A stretch of 33,845 nucleotides of DNA from Rhodococcus yananensis (GTDB lineage Bacteria; Actinomycetota; Actinomycetes; Mycobacteriales; Mycobacteriaceae): positions 1 through 33,845 of the forward strand of contig NZ_JAIYEP010000051.1 of NCBI RefSeq assembly GCF_020515525.1. Direction: 5' to 3'. Positions 1 to 8,234 of the stretch are shown piece by piece. Each line of letters opens with the position of its first letter. Position 1 is the stretch's first letter. The notes under the pieces were generated by a model. It saw only the letters and a program-made list of their open reading frames with translations, was not told where the DNA came from and did not search any database. Made by a program: the position numbers and the translations under genes.

Positions 1-12
1 GCTCTTCCGATC
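1..12. other. Probable residual sequencing-adapter bases at contig edge
   Basis: The first 12 bases, GCTCTTCCGATC, equal the 3' end of the common Illumina TruSeq adapter apart from its final T. A match of this length exactly at position 1 is unlikely by chance and suggests untrimmed adapter at a contig end. It lies upstream of hemB and affects no coding sequence, but these bases should not be read as genomic. Confidence 0.7.
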
Positions 13-64
13 GTAGCCAGAGCTACCAGAAGTGCGCACGGCACGTAGGAAGAGGATTGCCGCG

Positions 65-1042
65 ATGTACCCCGAAGTCCGTCCCCGTCGCCTGCGCAGC
101 AGCCCGGCGATGCGTCGTCTCGTGGGCGAGACCTCGCTCGAGCCCCGGCATCTGGTGCTGCCGATGTTCGTCGCGGACGGTCGCACTGAGCCGTGGGAGA
201 TCCCGTCGATGCCCGGTGTGTATCAGCACACCGAGGACTCGTTGCTCGCGGCGGCGACCGCCGCCGTCGACGCCGGGGTCGGTGGCCTGATGTTGTTCGG
301 GGTGCCGCGACCGGAGGACAAGGATGCGCGCGGTTCGGGCGCGACCGATCCGGACGGAGTGCTCAACCGTGGACTGCGCGCGCTACGCGACGAACTCGGT
401 GACGCGACCGTCGTCATGGCCGACACCTGCCTCGACGAGTTCACCGACCACGGTCACTGCGGTGTGCTGACCGCGGCCGGTGCCGTCGACAACGATGCGA
501 CGCTCGAGCGGTACGCGGAAATGGCTGTGGCCCAGGCGGATGCCGGCGCGCACGTGCTCGGCCCCAGCGGCATGATGGACGGCCAGGTCGGGGTGATCCG
601 GGCCGCGCTGGACGCTGCCGGCCACACCGAGGTCGCGCAACTCGCCTACACGGCCAAGTATTCGTCGGCGTTCTACGGTCCGTTCCGCGAGGCGGTGTCG
701 TCGTCGCTCGACGGCGACCGTCGCACATACCAGCAGGATCCGGCGAATCGTCGGGAAGCGCTCCACGAACTGGACCTTGACCTCGCCGAGGGCGCCGACA
801 TGGTGATGGTCAAACCCGCCATGTCGTATCTCGACATCCTGCGGCAGGTCGCCGACAGGTCGCCGGTTCCCGTTGCCGCGTACCAGATCTCGGGGGAGTA
901 CTCGATGATCACGGCGGCGGCGGCGAACGGGTGGATCGACCGCGATGCGGCGGTGCTCGAATCGCTGCTCGGCATCCGGCGGGCCGGCGCCGACATCGTG
1001 CTCAGCTACTGGGCCGCCGAGGTGGCGGCGGCGCTGTCGTGA
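65..1042 (+). CDS. hemB: Delta-aminolevulinic acid dehydratase (porphobilinogen synthase)
   Basis: HemB condenses two 5-aminolevulinate molecules to porphobilinogen in cytosolic haem synthesis. The 325-residue product has normal family length. Both Schiff-base lysines are visible: K198 in [13 protein letters not shown] and K250 in [14 protein letters not shown]. The metal-site loop [13 protein letters not shown] (120-132) keeps cysteines 122 and 132 but has Asp124 where three-cysteine zinc enzymes such as E. coli HemB have the middle cysteine. I chose ATG 65 over the upstream GTG at 32 because [11 protein letters not shown] matches the usual N-terminus and an AGGAAGAGG-like ribosome site precedes it. 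The stop overlaps the next GTG start by 4 nt. It corresponds to M. tuberculosis Rv0512. If the window starts at a contig edge, the upstream haem genes are simply missing here. Confidence 0.97.
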   Translation: MYPEVRPRRLRSSPAMRRLVGETSLEPRHLVLPMFVADGRTEPWEIPSMPGVYQHTEDSLLAAATAAVDAGVGGLMLFGVPRPEDKDARGSGATDPDGVLNRGLRALRDELGDATVVMADTCLDEFTDHGHCGVLTAAGAVDNDATLERYAEMAVAQADAGAHVLGPSGMMDGQVGVIRAALDAAGHTEVAQLAYTAKYSSAFYGPFREAVSSSLDGDRRTYQQDPANRREALHELDLDLAEGADMVMVKPAMSYLDILRQVADRSPVPVAAYQISGEYSMITAAAANGWIDRDAAVLESLLGIRRAGADIVLSYWAAEVAAALS

Positions 1043-1575
1043 GCTTTCCGATTCCGCCGCAGCCCGATCCCGCGGGTCCGGGTGCACGCGCCGTCCCTCA
1101 GGACGTGACGACCGCGTTCCAACTGTGGTGCGGTGTGCTGGCGTTGGCCGTCGTCACCACGGTTCTCGGTGTCGTGGATCTCTGGCAATCGCGGGACGTG
1201 CTCGTCGACACGATGCTCGAGGTCTCCGGCGACGCCGCAGCGGACGGCATCACCGCCGAGCAGCTCGAGGACATGATGCCGATGGCGTTCGGGCTCACCG
1301 TCGTCGTGGGGGTGCTGATCGTGGGTGTGCTCTTCCTGGTGGTGCGGCAGATGCGCAACGGGAAGAACTGGGCGCGCATGACGCTCACGCTGATCGGGGT
1401 GTTCATGTCCCTGACGACGCTCCCCACGGTGTTCGGGGTGGGCGTCGGTACCGGTGCGACGGGCTGGCTCGTCGGGGCGCTGGGAATCGTGCAGATCGTG
1501 GCGACCGTCGGAGCGATCGTGCTGATGCACCGCCGCGAATCGAATCGGTATTTTCTGAGGCTGCCCGCGAACTGA
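1039..1575 (+). CDS. Four-helix membrane protein downstream of hemB
   Basis: This 178-residue protein has a proline-rich N-terminus (about 1-22) and four predicted transmembrane segments near residues 26-48, 79-102, 110-132 and 138-162. An acidic extracellular or cytoplasmic loop lies between the first two. No catalytic motif is visible. The GTG start overlaps the hemB stop (GTGA), so the two are translationally coupled. The position matches the hemB-adjacent membrane protein Rv0513 of M. tuberculosis. Its function is unknown; a haem-related role would rest on linkage alone. The reading frame extends upstream inside hemB, but those extra residues lie in hemB and are not supported. Confidence 0.85.
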   Translation: MSFPIPPQPDPAGPGARAVPQDVTTAFQLWCGVLALAVVTTVLGVVDLWQSRDVLVDTMLEVSGDAAADGITAEQLEDMMPMAFGLTVVVGVLIVGVLFLVVRQMRNGKNWARMTLTLIGVFMSLTTLPTVFGVGVGTGATGWLVGALGIVQIVATVGAIVLMHRRESNRYFLRLPAN

Positions 1576-1591
1576 CACGCCGACGGGGTGG

Positions 1592-1619
1592 TTGCGACCG
1601 CGCGCTCGCGGAGTACGGT
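1592..1619 (+). promoter_or_regulatory. Predicted promoter for the 39-codon ORF and DUF3093-like gene
   Basis: TTGCGA (1592-1597) and TACGGT (1614-1619) are separated by 16 nt and lie in the 95-nt gap after the hemB-linked membrane gene. Transcription would start near 1626, about 45 nt before the small ORF. The call is by eye against the sigma-A-type consensus. Confidence 0.4.
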
Positions 1620-1670
1620 GAGCACGCAATCTTCGGCCGTGCAGGCCGTCCCGCCGAGTGTAAGGACGTC

Positions 1671-1790
1671 ATGCAGGTGGAACCCCGGCCCTACGGTCGT
1701 CGTCGTGAACTCGTGTTGATCGGTCTGATCGGCGTCCTGTGTCTGGTGACGACGCTGCTGATCGTGGTTCCGGGAGTGCTGAGCGCGTGA
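1671..1790 (+). CDS. 39-residue single-span membrane microprotein
   Basis: This is a very short ORF that I consider real. The ATG is preceded by AAGGA (1662-1666) with a 4-nt spacer. The product begins with a charged stretch (MQVEPRPYGRRRE) followed by one strong hydrophobic helix of about 22 residues (LVLIGLIGVLCLVTTLLIVVPGVL), a classic positive-inside membrane microprotein. Its TGA overlaps the GTG start of the next gene (GTGA), implying translational coupling. No family is recognised. It could alternatively serve as a leader peptide that controls translation of the downstream gene. Confidence 0.55.
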   Translation: MQVEPRPYGRRRELVLIGLIGVLCLVTTLLIVVPGVLSA

Positions 1791-2266
1791 CGGAGCGCGT
1801 CGGGCCCGGCCCGGCGCCGGTACTGTTCCACGAACCGGGTGCGCGGTGGCGTGCCGTCGCGTACGGACCGGTGTTCTGCGTGGTCGTGCTCGTGGTCGAG
1901 ATGTTCACCGGCCCGGTCGTGCACTGGGCGGCCCTGCCGGTGATCGCGGTGGCGCTGGCCGGCTTCTCCTGGGTCACGGTGGTGGCGGCGCGGCGCCACG
2001 TCGGCGTCGAGTTGACCGCGCTGACCCTGCGGCAGGGCACGGAGGAGCTTCCGGTCGTCGACATCGAGGCGGTGTTGCCGCCGGCCGACGCACGTGCCCA
2101 CGAGCCGCAACGCTGGGAGACCGCGCGTGTACTCGGCGAGCTCAGTCATGTTCCGCGTGGGCGGACCGCGATCGGGTTGCGGTTGCGGGGCGGGGTGTTC
2201 GTGCGGGCGTGGGCGTCCGACGACGACGCGCTGCGGACCGCGCTCACGGGCTGCATCGATCGCTGA
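1787..2266 (+). CDS. DUF3093-like membrane protein
   Basis: The 159-residue product opens with an FHEPGARW motif followed by two adjacent hydrophobic segments (about 24-44 and 47-66). The C-terminal half is soluble and beta-rich, containing RHVGVELTALTLRQGTEELPVVDIEAV and ending in a segment with GLRLRGGVFVRAW. This two-helix plus PH-like layout resembles the actinobacterial DUF3093 family; the assignment is from memory and is tentative. The start is GTG 1787, which overlaps the stop of the 39-codon ORF. The role is unknown. The next gene has its own copper-type promoter, so this gene closes the small operon. Confidence 0.75.
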   Translation: MTERVGPGPAPVLFHEPGARWRAVAYGPVFCVVVLVVEMFTGPVVHWAALPVIAVALAGFSWVTVVAARRHVGVELTALTLRQGTEELPVVDIEAVLPPADARAHEPQRWETARVLGELSHVPRGRTAIGLRLRGGVFVRAWASDDDALRTALTGCIDR

Positions 2267-2281
2267 ACCGTCCGGAACCCG

Positions 2282-2311
2282 TTGAGAGAATGTACCCCCT
2301 AGGGGTATGCT
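2282..2311 (+). promoter_or_regulatory. Promoter of the copper chaperone gene
   Basis: TTGAGA (2282-2287) and TATGCT (2306-2311) are 18 nt apart. The upstream palindrome (2293-2307) fills the spacer and reaches the -10, and the second palindrome starts a few bases after the predicted transcription start near 2318. Repressor binding at either site should block polymerase. Confidence 0.55.
2293..2307. promoter_or_regulatory. Copper-repressor-type operator 1 (CsoR/RicR-like)
   Basis: TACCCCCTAGGGGTA is a near-perfect palindrome with C/G tracts flanked by TA. The TACCC...GGGTA form is the pattern described for RicR and related CsoR-family copper sensors in mycobacteria. It sits between the -35 and -10 of the copper chaperone promoter. 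The regulator is not encoded in this window. Confidence 0.7.
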
Positions 2312-2321
2312 CGACTCCGGA

Positions 2322-2340
2322 GATACCCCCAGGGGGTATC
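2322..2340. promoter_or_regulatory. Copper-repressor-type operator 2 (CsoR/RicR-like)
   Basis: GATACCCCCAGGGGGTATC is a perfect 9-bp inverted repeat around one central base, just downstream of the predicted transcription start. It repeats the TACCCC...GGGGTA logic of operator 1, with centres about 31 bp (three helical turns) apart. GAGAATG (2286-2292) and CATTCTC (2340-2346) form an additional outer inverted repeat around both sites. Confidence 0.75.
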
Positions 2341-2373
2341 ATTCTCCGTGGATCACGACCGGAAGGAACGGAC

Positions 2374-2574
2374 ATGCAGACCACATACCGCGTCGAGGGC
2401 ATGACCTGCCAGCACTGCGTTGCCGCCGTCACCGAAGAGGTCGGTGCGCTCACCGGCGTCTCGTCCGTGAACGTCGACCTCGCCACCGGTGATGTCGTCG
2501 TCGACAGCGACGGCGCGCTCGACCGCACCGCCGTCGCCGCCGCCGTCGACGAGGCCGGCTACACCCTCGTCTGA
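2374..2574 (+). CDS. copZ: CopZ-like copper chaperone (HMA domain)
   Basis: This 66-residue protein is a single heavy-metal-associated domain with the metal motif GMTCQHC (C12 and C15) and the beta-alpha-beta-beta-alpha-beta layout ending in DEAGYTLV. Such proteins bind Cu(I) in the cytosol and hand it to P1B ATPases or copper sensors. GGAAGGAA (2361-2368) is a strong ribosome site for ATG 2374. The dual copper-type operator upstream supports copper-inducible expression. No CopA-type ATPase or CsoR lies next to it, so it is an orphan here. Its 3' end overlaps the end of the convergent acyl-CoA oxidase gene by 16 bp. Confidence 0.93.
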   Translation: MQTTYRVEGMTCQHCVAAVTEEVGALTGVSSVNVDLATGDVVVDSDGALDRTAVAAAVDEAGYTLV

Positions 2575-4556
2575 GCCCCGCCGTCCGAACCCTCCCGGAC
2601 CGAACTCATCCGGACCGCGCTGTCGACGGCCTCCCGCTCGAGCATCGCGGACCCGAGCAGGTACTCCGGTACCCCGAGACCCTCGACGAGGACCTGTGCG
2701 TGCGGGCGCAGCGACCGGCACCGCTCGTTGATGCCGCGCAGCACCGCCTTCGCCCGCTCCACCGACAGGTGGCGGTGTTCCATGAACCAGGCCTTGTCCT
2801 CGTCGATGACGGTCAACGCGTACAGGTCGCACAGATCCGACAGCAGGTCACGGGCGGTGTCGTCGGTGCAGTCGCCGATGGCCGCGACGAATGCCTCGAG
2901 GACGACCCGGTCGATGTGGGCGCGTGCCGCGTGCAGGACGTGGTCCTGGACGAAGTTGAACGCATCGAACGGGTCGTCCTCACGTTCGTTCGCGGCCCGC
3001 AGGCGCCGCGCCGCGGTGGACAGCAGGTACTGCTCGCGATCCTCGAACATCGTCAGCTGCGTTCCGCGGTTGAAGAGGCTGCCGTCCTCCTCGTTGTCCT
3101 GGCGGGTGTCGATGATCGTCTGGATGATCTGCTGCGCGGCCGTGCGCTTCTTGACGACGTCGGAGATCGTGTCGACGGCGAACCGCATCCACTCCACCGG
3201 GCTCATCCCGCGCACCTCGTCGGCGTACGCGGTGAGCAGTTCCTTCGCGACGAGCTGCGTGAGGACGTGATTGTCGCCCTCGAACGTGGTGAACACGTCG
3301 ACGTCCGCGCGTAGCGCCGTCAACCGGTTCTCGGCCATGTAACCGGCACCCCCGCACGCCTCCCGGCACTCCTGGATCGCACGGGTCGCGTGCCAGGTGT
3401 TCGCGGCCTTCAGTCCGGCGGCGCGCCCCTCGAGCTCACGTTGCTCCTGGGGGTCGACGTCCTCGGCGGGCATCGACTGCAGCCGGTCCATCGCCGAGAT
3501 CAGTTCGTTCTGGGCGAACCCCAGTGCGTACGCCCGCGCGATGTGCGGGAACAGCCGCCGCTGGTGCACGAGGTAGTCCAGGAGCAGCACCTCGTCGTCA
3601 CTGCCCGGCGCGTCGAACTGACGCCGCACCAGCGCGTACCGCGTCGCGATCGACAGTGCCACCCGTGCCGCCGCACCGGCCGATCCGCCCACCGTGACAC
3701 GGCCACGCACCAGCGTCCCGACCATCGTGAAGAACCGCCGGCTCGGACTCTCGATGTCCGAGTGGTACGTGCCGTCCGCGTCGACCTGCGCGTAGCGGTC
3801 GAGCAGGTTCTCCCTCGGAACACGTACCTCGTCGAACACGATGCGGCCGTTGTCCACCCCGGGGAGCCCACCCTTGTGGCCGCAGTCCGAGGTGGTCACC
3901 CCGGGCAGATCGTTTCCGTCCTCGTCGCGGATGGGCACGATCAGACAGTGCACACCGTGCGATTCGCCGCCGGTGATCAACTGCGCGAACACCGCAGCGA
4001 CCCGCGCATGCTGCGCGGCACCGCCGATGTAGTCCTTGCGCGCCGACGGTGTGGGGGAGTGCACGACGAACTCGTCGGTCGCCGGATCGAACGTCGCGGT
4101 CGTCTCGAGCGCCTGCACGTCGCTGCCGTGCCCCGTCTCGGTCATCGCGAAGCAGCCGAGCAGGTCGAGATCGATCAGCGGCCGGATGTACCGGTCGTGG
4201 TGCCGTTTCGTCCCCAGGTTCGCGATCGCGCCGCCGAACAGACCCCACTGCACGCCGGACTTGACCATCAGTGACAGATCCGACATCGCGAGCATCTCGA
4301 TCGATGCCACCGCCGAGCCGGCGTCACCCGTGCCGCCCATCTCGACCGGGAATCCGGCCTCGGCGTAGCCGTTCCCGGCGAGTCTGCGCATCTGCTCGAG
4401 CGTGATCTCGCGTGCCCGCTGCAGATCGGGTGTGTGGTGCGGTGCGAAGGCCGGATCGGCCAGATCGTCGCGCGCGCGGGCGCGGGCGTCGTGCCAGGCC
4501 CCGTCGAGGGCTCTGATCAGATGCTCACCGGTGGTCCGTTCGGTTGTGGTCGCCAT
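2559..4556 (-). CDS. Acyl-CoA oxidase/dehydrogenase family flavoenzyme
   Basis: This 665-residue flavoprotein should oxidise acyl-CoA to trans-2-enoyl-CoA. It carries the FAD/substrate segment [12 protein letters not shown] (136-147), the middle beta domain ending in [15 protein letters not shown] (241-255), and the signature from [12 protein letters not shown] (about 401-412) to TFEGDN with E426 as probable catalytic base. The long C-terminal helical extension (about 450-665) is typical of ACOX-like rather than short-chain acyl-CoA dehydrogenases. Whether it uses oxygen or an electron-transfer flavoprotein cannot be told from sequence. ATG 4556 follows a TAGGGT -10 by 7 nt and has no well-spaced ribosome site, so the transcript is probably leaderless. 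It stands alone and diverges from hemL. Confidence 0.92.
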   Translation of the reverse strand: MATTTERTTGEHLIRALDGAWHDARARARDDLADPAFAPHHTPDLQRAREITLEQMRRLAGNGYAEAGFPVEMGGTGDAGSAVASIEMLAMSDLSLMVKSGVQWGLFGGAIANLGTKRHHDRYIRPLIDLDLLGCFAMTETGHGSDVQALETTATFDPATDEFVVHSPTPSARKDYIGGAAQHARVAAVFAQLITGGESHGVHCLIVPIRDEDGNDLPGVTTSDCGHKGGLPGVDNGRIVFDEVRVPRENLLDRYAQVDADGTYHSDIESPSRRFFTMVGTLVRGRVTVGGSAGAAARVALSIATRYALVRRQFDAPGSDDEVLLLDYLVHQRRLFPHIARAYALGFAQNELISAMDRLQSMPAEDVDPQEQRELEGRAAGLKAANTWHATRAIQECREACGGAGYMAENRLTALRADVDVFTTFEGDNHVLTQLVAKELLTAYADEVRGMSPVEWMRFAVDTISDVVKKRTAAQQIIQTIIDTRQDNEEDGSLFNRGTQLTMFEDREQYLLSTAARRLRAANEREDDPFDAFNFVQDHVLHAARAHIDRVVLEAFVAAIGDCTDDTARDLLSDLCDLYALTVIDEDKAWFMEHRHLSVERAKAVLRGINERCRSLRPHAQVLVEGLGVPEYLLGSAMLEREAVDSAVRMSSVREGSDGGAQTRV

Positions 4557-4563
4557 GGCTCCG

Positions 4564-4569
4564 ACCCTA
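4564..4569 (-). promoter_or_regulatory. -10 element of the acyl-CoA oxidase gene (leaderless)
   Basis: On the minus strand TAGGGT is followed by 7 nt and then the ATG at 4556, placing transcription initiation at or next to the start codon. No convincing -35 is seen. The 4557-4712 gap holds this promoter and the divergent hemL promoter. Confidence 0.45.
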
Positions 4570-4677
4570 GGGCGGTGGCGGCGTCGGCGGGGGAGACACG
4601 GCGCAGCGACGTCGTCACCCGGGGGATACCCGATGAGAGGCCCGTCACATCGGCGTGTCGCGTGCGGTCACCGCCTT

Positions 4678-4705
4678 TTGGCAAATCCCGCGAAACTGGG
4701 ACACT
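4678..4705 (+). promoter_or_regulatory. hemL promoter (probably leaderless)
   Basis: TTGGCA (4678-4683), a 16-nt spacer and GACACT (4700-4705) end 7 nt before GTG 4713. The distance implies that transcription starts at the start codon. No purine-rich ribosome site at a usable distance is visible. Confidence 0.5.
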
Positions 4706-4712
4706 GGAAATC

Positions 4713-6038
4713 GTGACTGCGACCCCCGATGCCTCCACCTCGCGCGACACCGAATCCACCGCACTTTTCACCCGGGCGTCGACGGTGACGCCGGGCGGGG
4801 TCAACTCCCCGGTTCGTGCCTTCGGGTCCGTCGGAGGATCACCGCGGTTCATCGCTTCGGGGACGGGCTGCACCCTCACCGACGTCGACGGAAACACCTA
4901 CGTCGACCTGGTGTGTTCCTGGGGTCCGATGATCCTCGGCCACGCGCATCCGGCCGTCGTCGACGCCGTGCGCACGACCGCGACGTCCGGACTCTCGTTC
5001 GGCGCGCCCACCGCCGGTGAGATCGAACTCGCCGAAGAGATCGTCGCGCGGATCGCACCCGTCGAACAGGTCCGGCTCGTCAATTCGGGGACCGAGGCGA
5101 CGATGAGCGCGGTGCGTCTGGCGCGCGGATTCACCGGCCGAAGCAAGATCGTGAAATTTTCCGGGTGTTATCACGGTCACGTCGACGCGCTGCTCGCCGA
5201 CGCCGGTTCGGGACTTGCGACGTTCGGTCTGCCCACCTCGCCGGGGGTGACGGGAGCGCAGGCCGGCGACACGGTCGTCGTGCCCTACAACGATCTCGCT
5301 GCTGTCCGTGCCGCGTTCGATGCGAACCCGGGGCAGATCGCCGCGGTCATCACCGAGGCCGCCGCGGGAAACATGGGTACCGTGCCGCCGCTGCCGGGAT
5401 TCAACGAGGGGCTGCGCACCGTCACCCGTGAGCACGGCGCACTACTGATCATGGACGAGGTGATGACCGGGTTCCGCGCGAGCGCCACCGGCTGGCACGG
5501 CATCGACGGGGTGTCCGGTGACCTCATGACGTTCGGGAAGGTCATGAGCGGTGGTCTGCCCGCTGCCGCCTTCGGTGGCCGCGCCGACGTCATGGCGCAC
5601 CTCGCCCCGTCCGGCCCCGTCTACCAGGCCGGCACCCTCTCGGGGAACCCCGTCGCAGTCGCGGCGGGACTGGCGAGCCTGCGCGCCGCCGACGCCGACG
5701 TGTACGCCACCCTCGACCGCAATGCCGAGACCCTCGGCCGACTGCTGTCCGACGCCCTGACCACCGCGGGGATCGCGCATCGCGTGCAGAACGCGGGAAC
5801 CCTGCTCAGCGTGTTCTTCACCGACGACCCCGTGACGAACTACGACGAGGCGAAGGCTGCCGAGACCTGGCGGTACCCGGCGTTCTTCCACGCACTGCTC
5901 GACCACGGTGTGTACGCGCCGCCCAGTGCGTTCGAGACGTGGTTCGTCTCGTCCGCCCTCGACGACGCCGCGTTCGCGCGGATCGCCGATGCGCTGCCGC
6001 ACGCCGCCGAGGCCGCTGCCGCAGCGGTCGCACCGTGA
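4713..6038 (+). CDS. hemL: Glutamate-1-semialdehyde 2,1-aminomutase
   Basis: HemL converts glutamate-1-semialdehyde to 5-aminolevulinate, the substrate of HemB, by the C5 haem route. The 441-residue protein shows the class III aminotransferase fold: GTEAT (126-130) and YHGH (153-156) for cofactor phosphate and ring, [10 protein letters not shown] (246-255) with D248 for the pyridine nitrogen, and [16 protein letters not shown] with PLP lysine K276. GTG 4713 was chosen because the conserved STxLFxRA...[12 protein letters not shown] block follows directly and a promoter -10 lies 7 nt upstream; the frame's longer upstream extension is low-quality sequence over the promoter. It matches Rv0524 and heads the cytochrome c maturation gene string. 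Confidence 0.96.
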   Translation: MTATPDASTSRDTESTALFTRASTVTPGGVNSPVRAFGSVGGSPRFIASGTGCTLTDVDGNTYVDLVCSWGPMILGHAHPAVVDAVRTTATSGLSFGAPTAGEIELAEEIVARIAPVEQVRLVNSGTEATMSAVRLARGFTGRSKIVKFSGCYHGHVDALLADAGSGLATFGLPTSPGVTGAQAGDTVVVPYNDLAAVRAAFDANPGQIAAVITEAAAGNMGTVPPLPGFNEGLRTVTREHGALLIMDEVMTGFRASATGWHGIDGVSGDLMTFGKVMSGGLPAAAFGGRADVMAHLAPSGPVYQAGTLSGNPVAVAAGLASLRAADADVYATLDRNAETLGRLLSDALTTAGIAHRVQNAGTLLSVFFTDDPVTNYDEAKAAETWRYPAFFHALLDHGVYAPPSAFETWFVSSALDDAAFARIADALPHAAEAAAAAVAP

Positions 6039-6130
6039 CGCAGGATCGACCGCCGATCCCGACGTCGTCGACAACCCGCTCCACCCCGCCCTCACCGACA
6101 CCCGGAACGAACGAACCGAGGAACAGCCAC

Positions 6131-6781
6131 GTGACCGAAGCCGCACCGTCCGAGACCCGCACCATCGTGCACGTGCTCCGGCACGGCGAGGTGCACAACC
6201 CGACCGGGATCCTCTACGGCCGTCTGCCCGGATTCCGGCTGTCGGTCACCGGAGAAGCACAGGCCCGTGCCGTCGCAGCGTCCCTCGCCGACCACGACAT
6301 CGCCTGCGTCGTCGCGTCGCCGCTCGAACGGGCGCAGCAGACGGCGACACCCATCGCCGAGGCGCACGGGCTCGCGATCGACACGGACGACAATCTCATC
6401 GAGGCCGCGAACGACTTCGAGGGACTGAAGGTGGCGGTCGGTGACGGCGCCCTGCGCCAGCCCCGGCACTGGTGGAAGCTGAGGGATCCGATCACCCCGT
6501 CGTGGGGCGAACCGTACCTGCAGATCGCGCACCGGATGCTGGCCGCGGTCAACGCTGCGCGGGTTGCTGCGGCGGGCCGCGAAGCGGTGTGCGTGAGCCA
6601 TCAGCTGCCGGTGTGGACGCTGCGCAGGTTCCTCGAGGGCGAACGCCTGTGGCACGACCCGCGCCGTCGGCAGTGCAGCCTCGCGTCACTGACCTCGCTC
6701 GTCTACGACGGCGACACGCTCGTCGACATCGTGTACTCCGAGCCCGCCGGTGCCTCCGACCCGAATGTGCACGGCGCATGA
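6131..6781 (+). CDS. Histidine phosphatase (phosphoglycerate-mutase-like) family protein
   Basis: The 216-residue protein has the RHG motif VLRHGEVHN (R17, H18) of the histidine phosphatase superfamily, a SPLERAQQTA segment carrying the second arginine, and a late VSHQLPVW histidine (CVSHQ). It is probably a phosphatase of unknown substrate rather than a true glycolytic mutase. GTG 6131 has GAGGAA (6118-6123) at 7-nt spacing. An alternative GTG at 6035 would overlap the hemL stop but adds about 32 low-complexity residues. It matches Rv0525 and its stop overlaps the next ATG (ATGA), tying it to the cytochrome c operon, although its role there is not known. Confidence 0.88.
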   Translation: MTEAAPSETRTIVHVLRHGEVHNPTGILYGRLPGFRLSVTGEAQARAVAASLADHDIACVVASPLERAQQTATPIAEAHGLAIDTDDNLIEAANDFEGLKVAVGDGALRQPRHWWKLRDPITPSWGEPYLQIAHRMLAAVNAARVAAAGREAVCVSHQLPVWTLRRFLEGERLWHDPRRRQCSLASLTSLVYDGDTLVDIVYSEPAGASDPNVHGA

Positions 6782-7386
6782 GGAAAGTCCTCCACGTGGT
6801 GGCCGCGGCGGTGTGTTCCGTCGCGGTCCTGACCTCCTGCGCCACGGGTGACGACGCCGTCGCCACCGGCGGCACCTTCGACTTCGTCTCGCCCGGCGGG
6901 CAGACCAGGATCTTCTACGACCCGCCGGAGGATCGCGGCACCCTCGGCGCCCTGCACGGCGAGGACCTGATGAACGAGGGAGAGACCCTTTCCCTCGACG
7001 ACTTCGACGGGCAGGTCGTCGTCGTCAACATCTGGGGCCAGTGGTGCGCGCCGTGTCGCAGCGAGGCCGACGACCTCGAGGAGGTCTACCTGGCGACGAA
7101 GGATCTGGGCGTCGGGTTCCTCGGCATCAACGTCCGCGACAATCAGCGTGACAAGGCGCAGGACTTCGTGATCGACCAGCAGTTGACCTACCCGTCGATC
7201 TACGACCCGTCGATGCGGTCGTTGCTCGCACTCGGGCGGAACTATCCGACCTCCGTGGTGCCGACCACCGTGGTCCTCGACCGGCAGCACCGTGTCGCCG
7301 CGGTGTTCCTGACCGAGATCCTCGCCGAGGATCTGCAGCCCGTCGTCGAACGGGTCGCGGCCGAAACGGCACCGGACCAGCAATGA
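6778..7386 (+). CDS. TlpA/ResA-like thiol-disulfide lipoprotein
   Basis: This 202-residue thioredoxin-fold protein probably keeps apocytochrome c haem-binding cysteines reduced outside the membrane. A signal peptide ends in the lipobox LTSC with lipidated Cys21. The active site WCAPC (C90, C93) sits in VVVNIWGQWCAPCRSEADDL, and the cis-proline follows in TSVVPTTVVLD. Length fits the ResA/TlpA class. The ATG overlaps the stop of the phosphatase gene, and its own stop overlaps ccdA. CcdA, encoded next, would supply the electrons. It is equivalent to Rv0526. Confidence 0.93.
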   Translation: MRKVLHVVAAAVCSVAVLTSCATGDDAVATGGTFDFVSPGGQTRIFYDPPEDRGTLGALHGEDLMNEGETLSLDDFDGQVVVVNIWGQWCAPCRSEADDLEEVYLATKDLGVGFLGINVRDNQRDKAQDFVIDQQLTYPSIYDPSMRSLLALGRNYPTSVVPTTVVLDRQHRVAAVFLTEILAEDLQPVVERVAAETAPDQQ

Positions 7387-8234
7387 CGGGCGGTGCGGTG
7401 ATCAACGCGAACACGACCGTCCTGGCGTCCGGGATCGGCGAGACCTTCCGTGAGGTCGCGGCGACGGGACCGCTGCTCCTCGCACTCGGCGCGTGCGTAC
7501 TCGCCGGCCTCGTGTCCTTCGCGTCACCGTGCGTGGTGCCGCTCGTGCCGGGATACCTGTCGTATCTCGCCGGCGTCGTCGGCGCGGAGTCTCCCGCGGT
7601 CACCGCCGAGCAGGCCGGCGCCCGAACCACCACGGTGCGTGCCGACGGGAGGTTGCGCGTCGCGGGTGCGGCGGCGCTGTTCGTCGCGGGGTTCACCGTC
7701 GTGTTCGTGCTCGCCACCGCCTCGGTGTTCGGAGCGATATCGTTGTTGTCGGTGAACCGTGACGTGTTCATGCGGGTGGGTGGCGTCGTCACGATCGTGA
7801 TGGGCATGGTGTTCATCGGGCTGATCCCCGCGCTGCAACGCGACACGCGGGTGACGCCGAAGCGCCTCACCGGTCTGGCCGGTGCGCCGCTGTTGGGTGC
7901 GGTGTTCGCGCTCGGCTGGACCCCGTGCCTCGGACCCACGCTCACCGCCGTGATCACCCTGACTGCGGGCACGGAGGGCGCCACTGCTGCGCGCGGGGTG
8001 GCGCTCATGGTCGCCTACTGCCTGGGGCTCGGGTTGCCGTTCGTGATACTCGCGTTCGGGTCTGCGCGCGCGCTGCTCGGGGTGGGGTGGCTGCGGACGC
8101 ACGCCCGGACGGTCCAATTGTTCGGCGGGATCATGTTGATGGCCGTCGGTGTCGCACTCGTCACCGGAGTATGGGACATGTTCGTCTCCTGGCTGCGTGA
8201 CGCATTCGTCTCGGAAATGGAGTTACCGATTTGA
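7383..8234 (+). CDS. ccdA: Cytochrome c biogenesis protein CcdA (thiol reductant transporter)
   Basis: CcdA carries reducing equivalents from cytosolic thioredoxin across the membrane to ResA-type proteins. The 283-residue protein has about six membrane helices and the two redox cysteines in their usual settings: C50 in FASPCVVPLVPGYLSY and C182 in LGWTPCLGPTLTA. A loop of about 30 polar residues (67-93) follows the first helix pair. ATG 7383 overlaps the upstream stop, and the stop at 8232-8234 overlaps a TTG start for resB. It is Rv0527-like. Confidence 0.95.
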   Translation: MTGGAVINANTTVLASGIGETFREVAATGPLLLALGACVLAGLVSFASPCVVPLVPGYLSYLAGVVGAESPAVTAEQAGARTTTVRADGRLRVAGAAALFVAGFTVVFVLATASVFGAISLLSVNRDVFMRVGGVVTIVMGMVFIGLIPALQRDTRVTPKRLTGLAGAPLLGAVFALGWTPCLGPTLTAVITLTAGTEGATAARGVALMVAYCLGLGLPFVILAFGSARALLGVGWLRTHARTVQLFGGIMLMAVGVALVTGVWDMFVSWLRDAFVSEMELPI

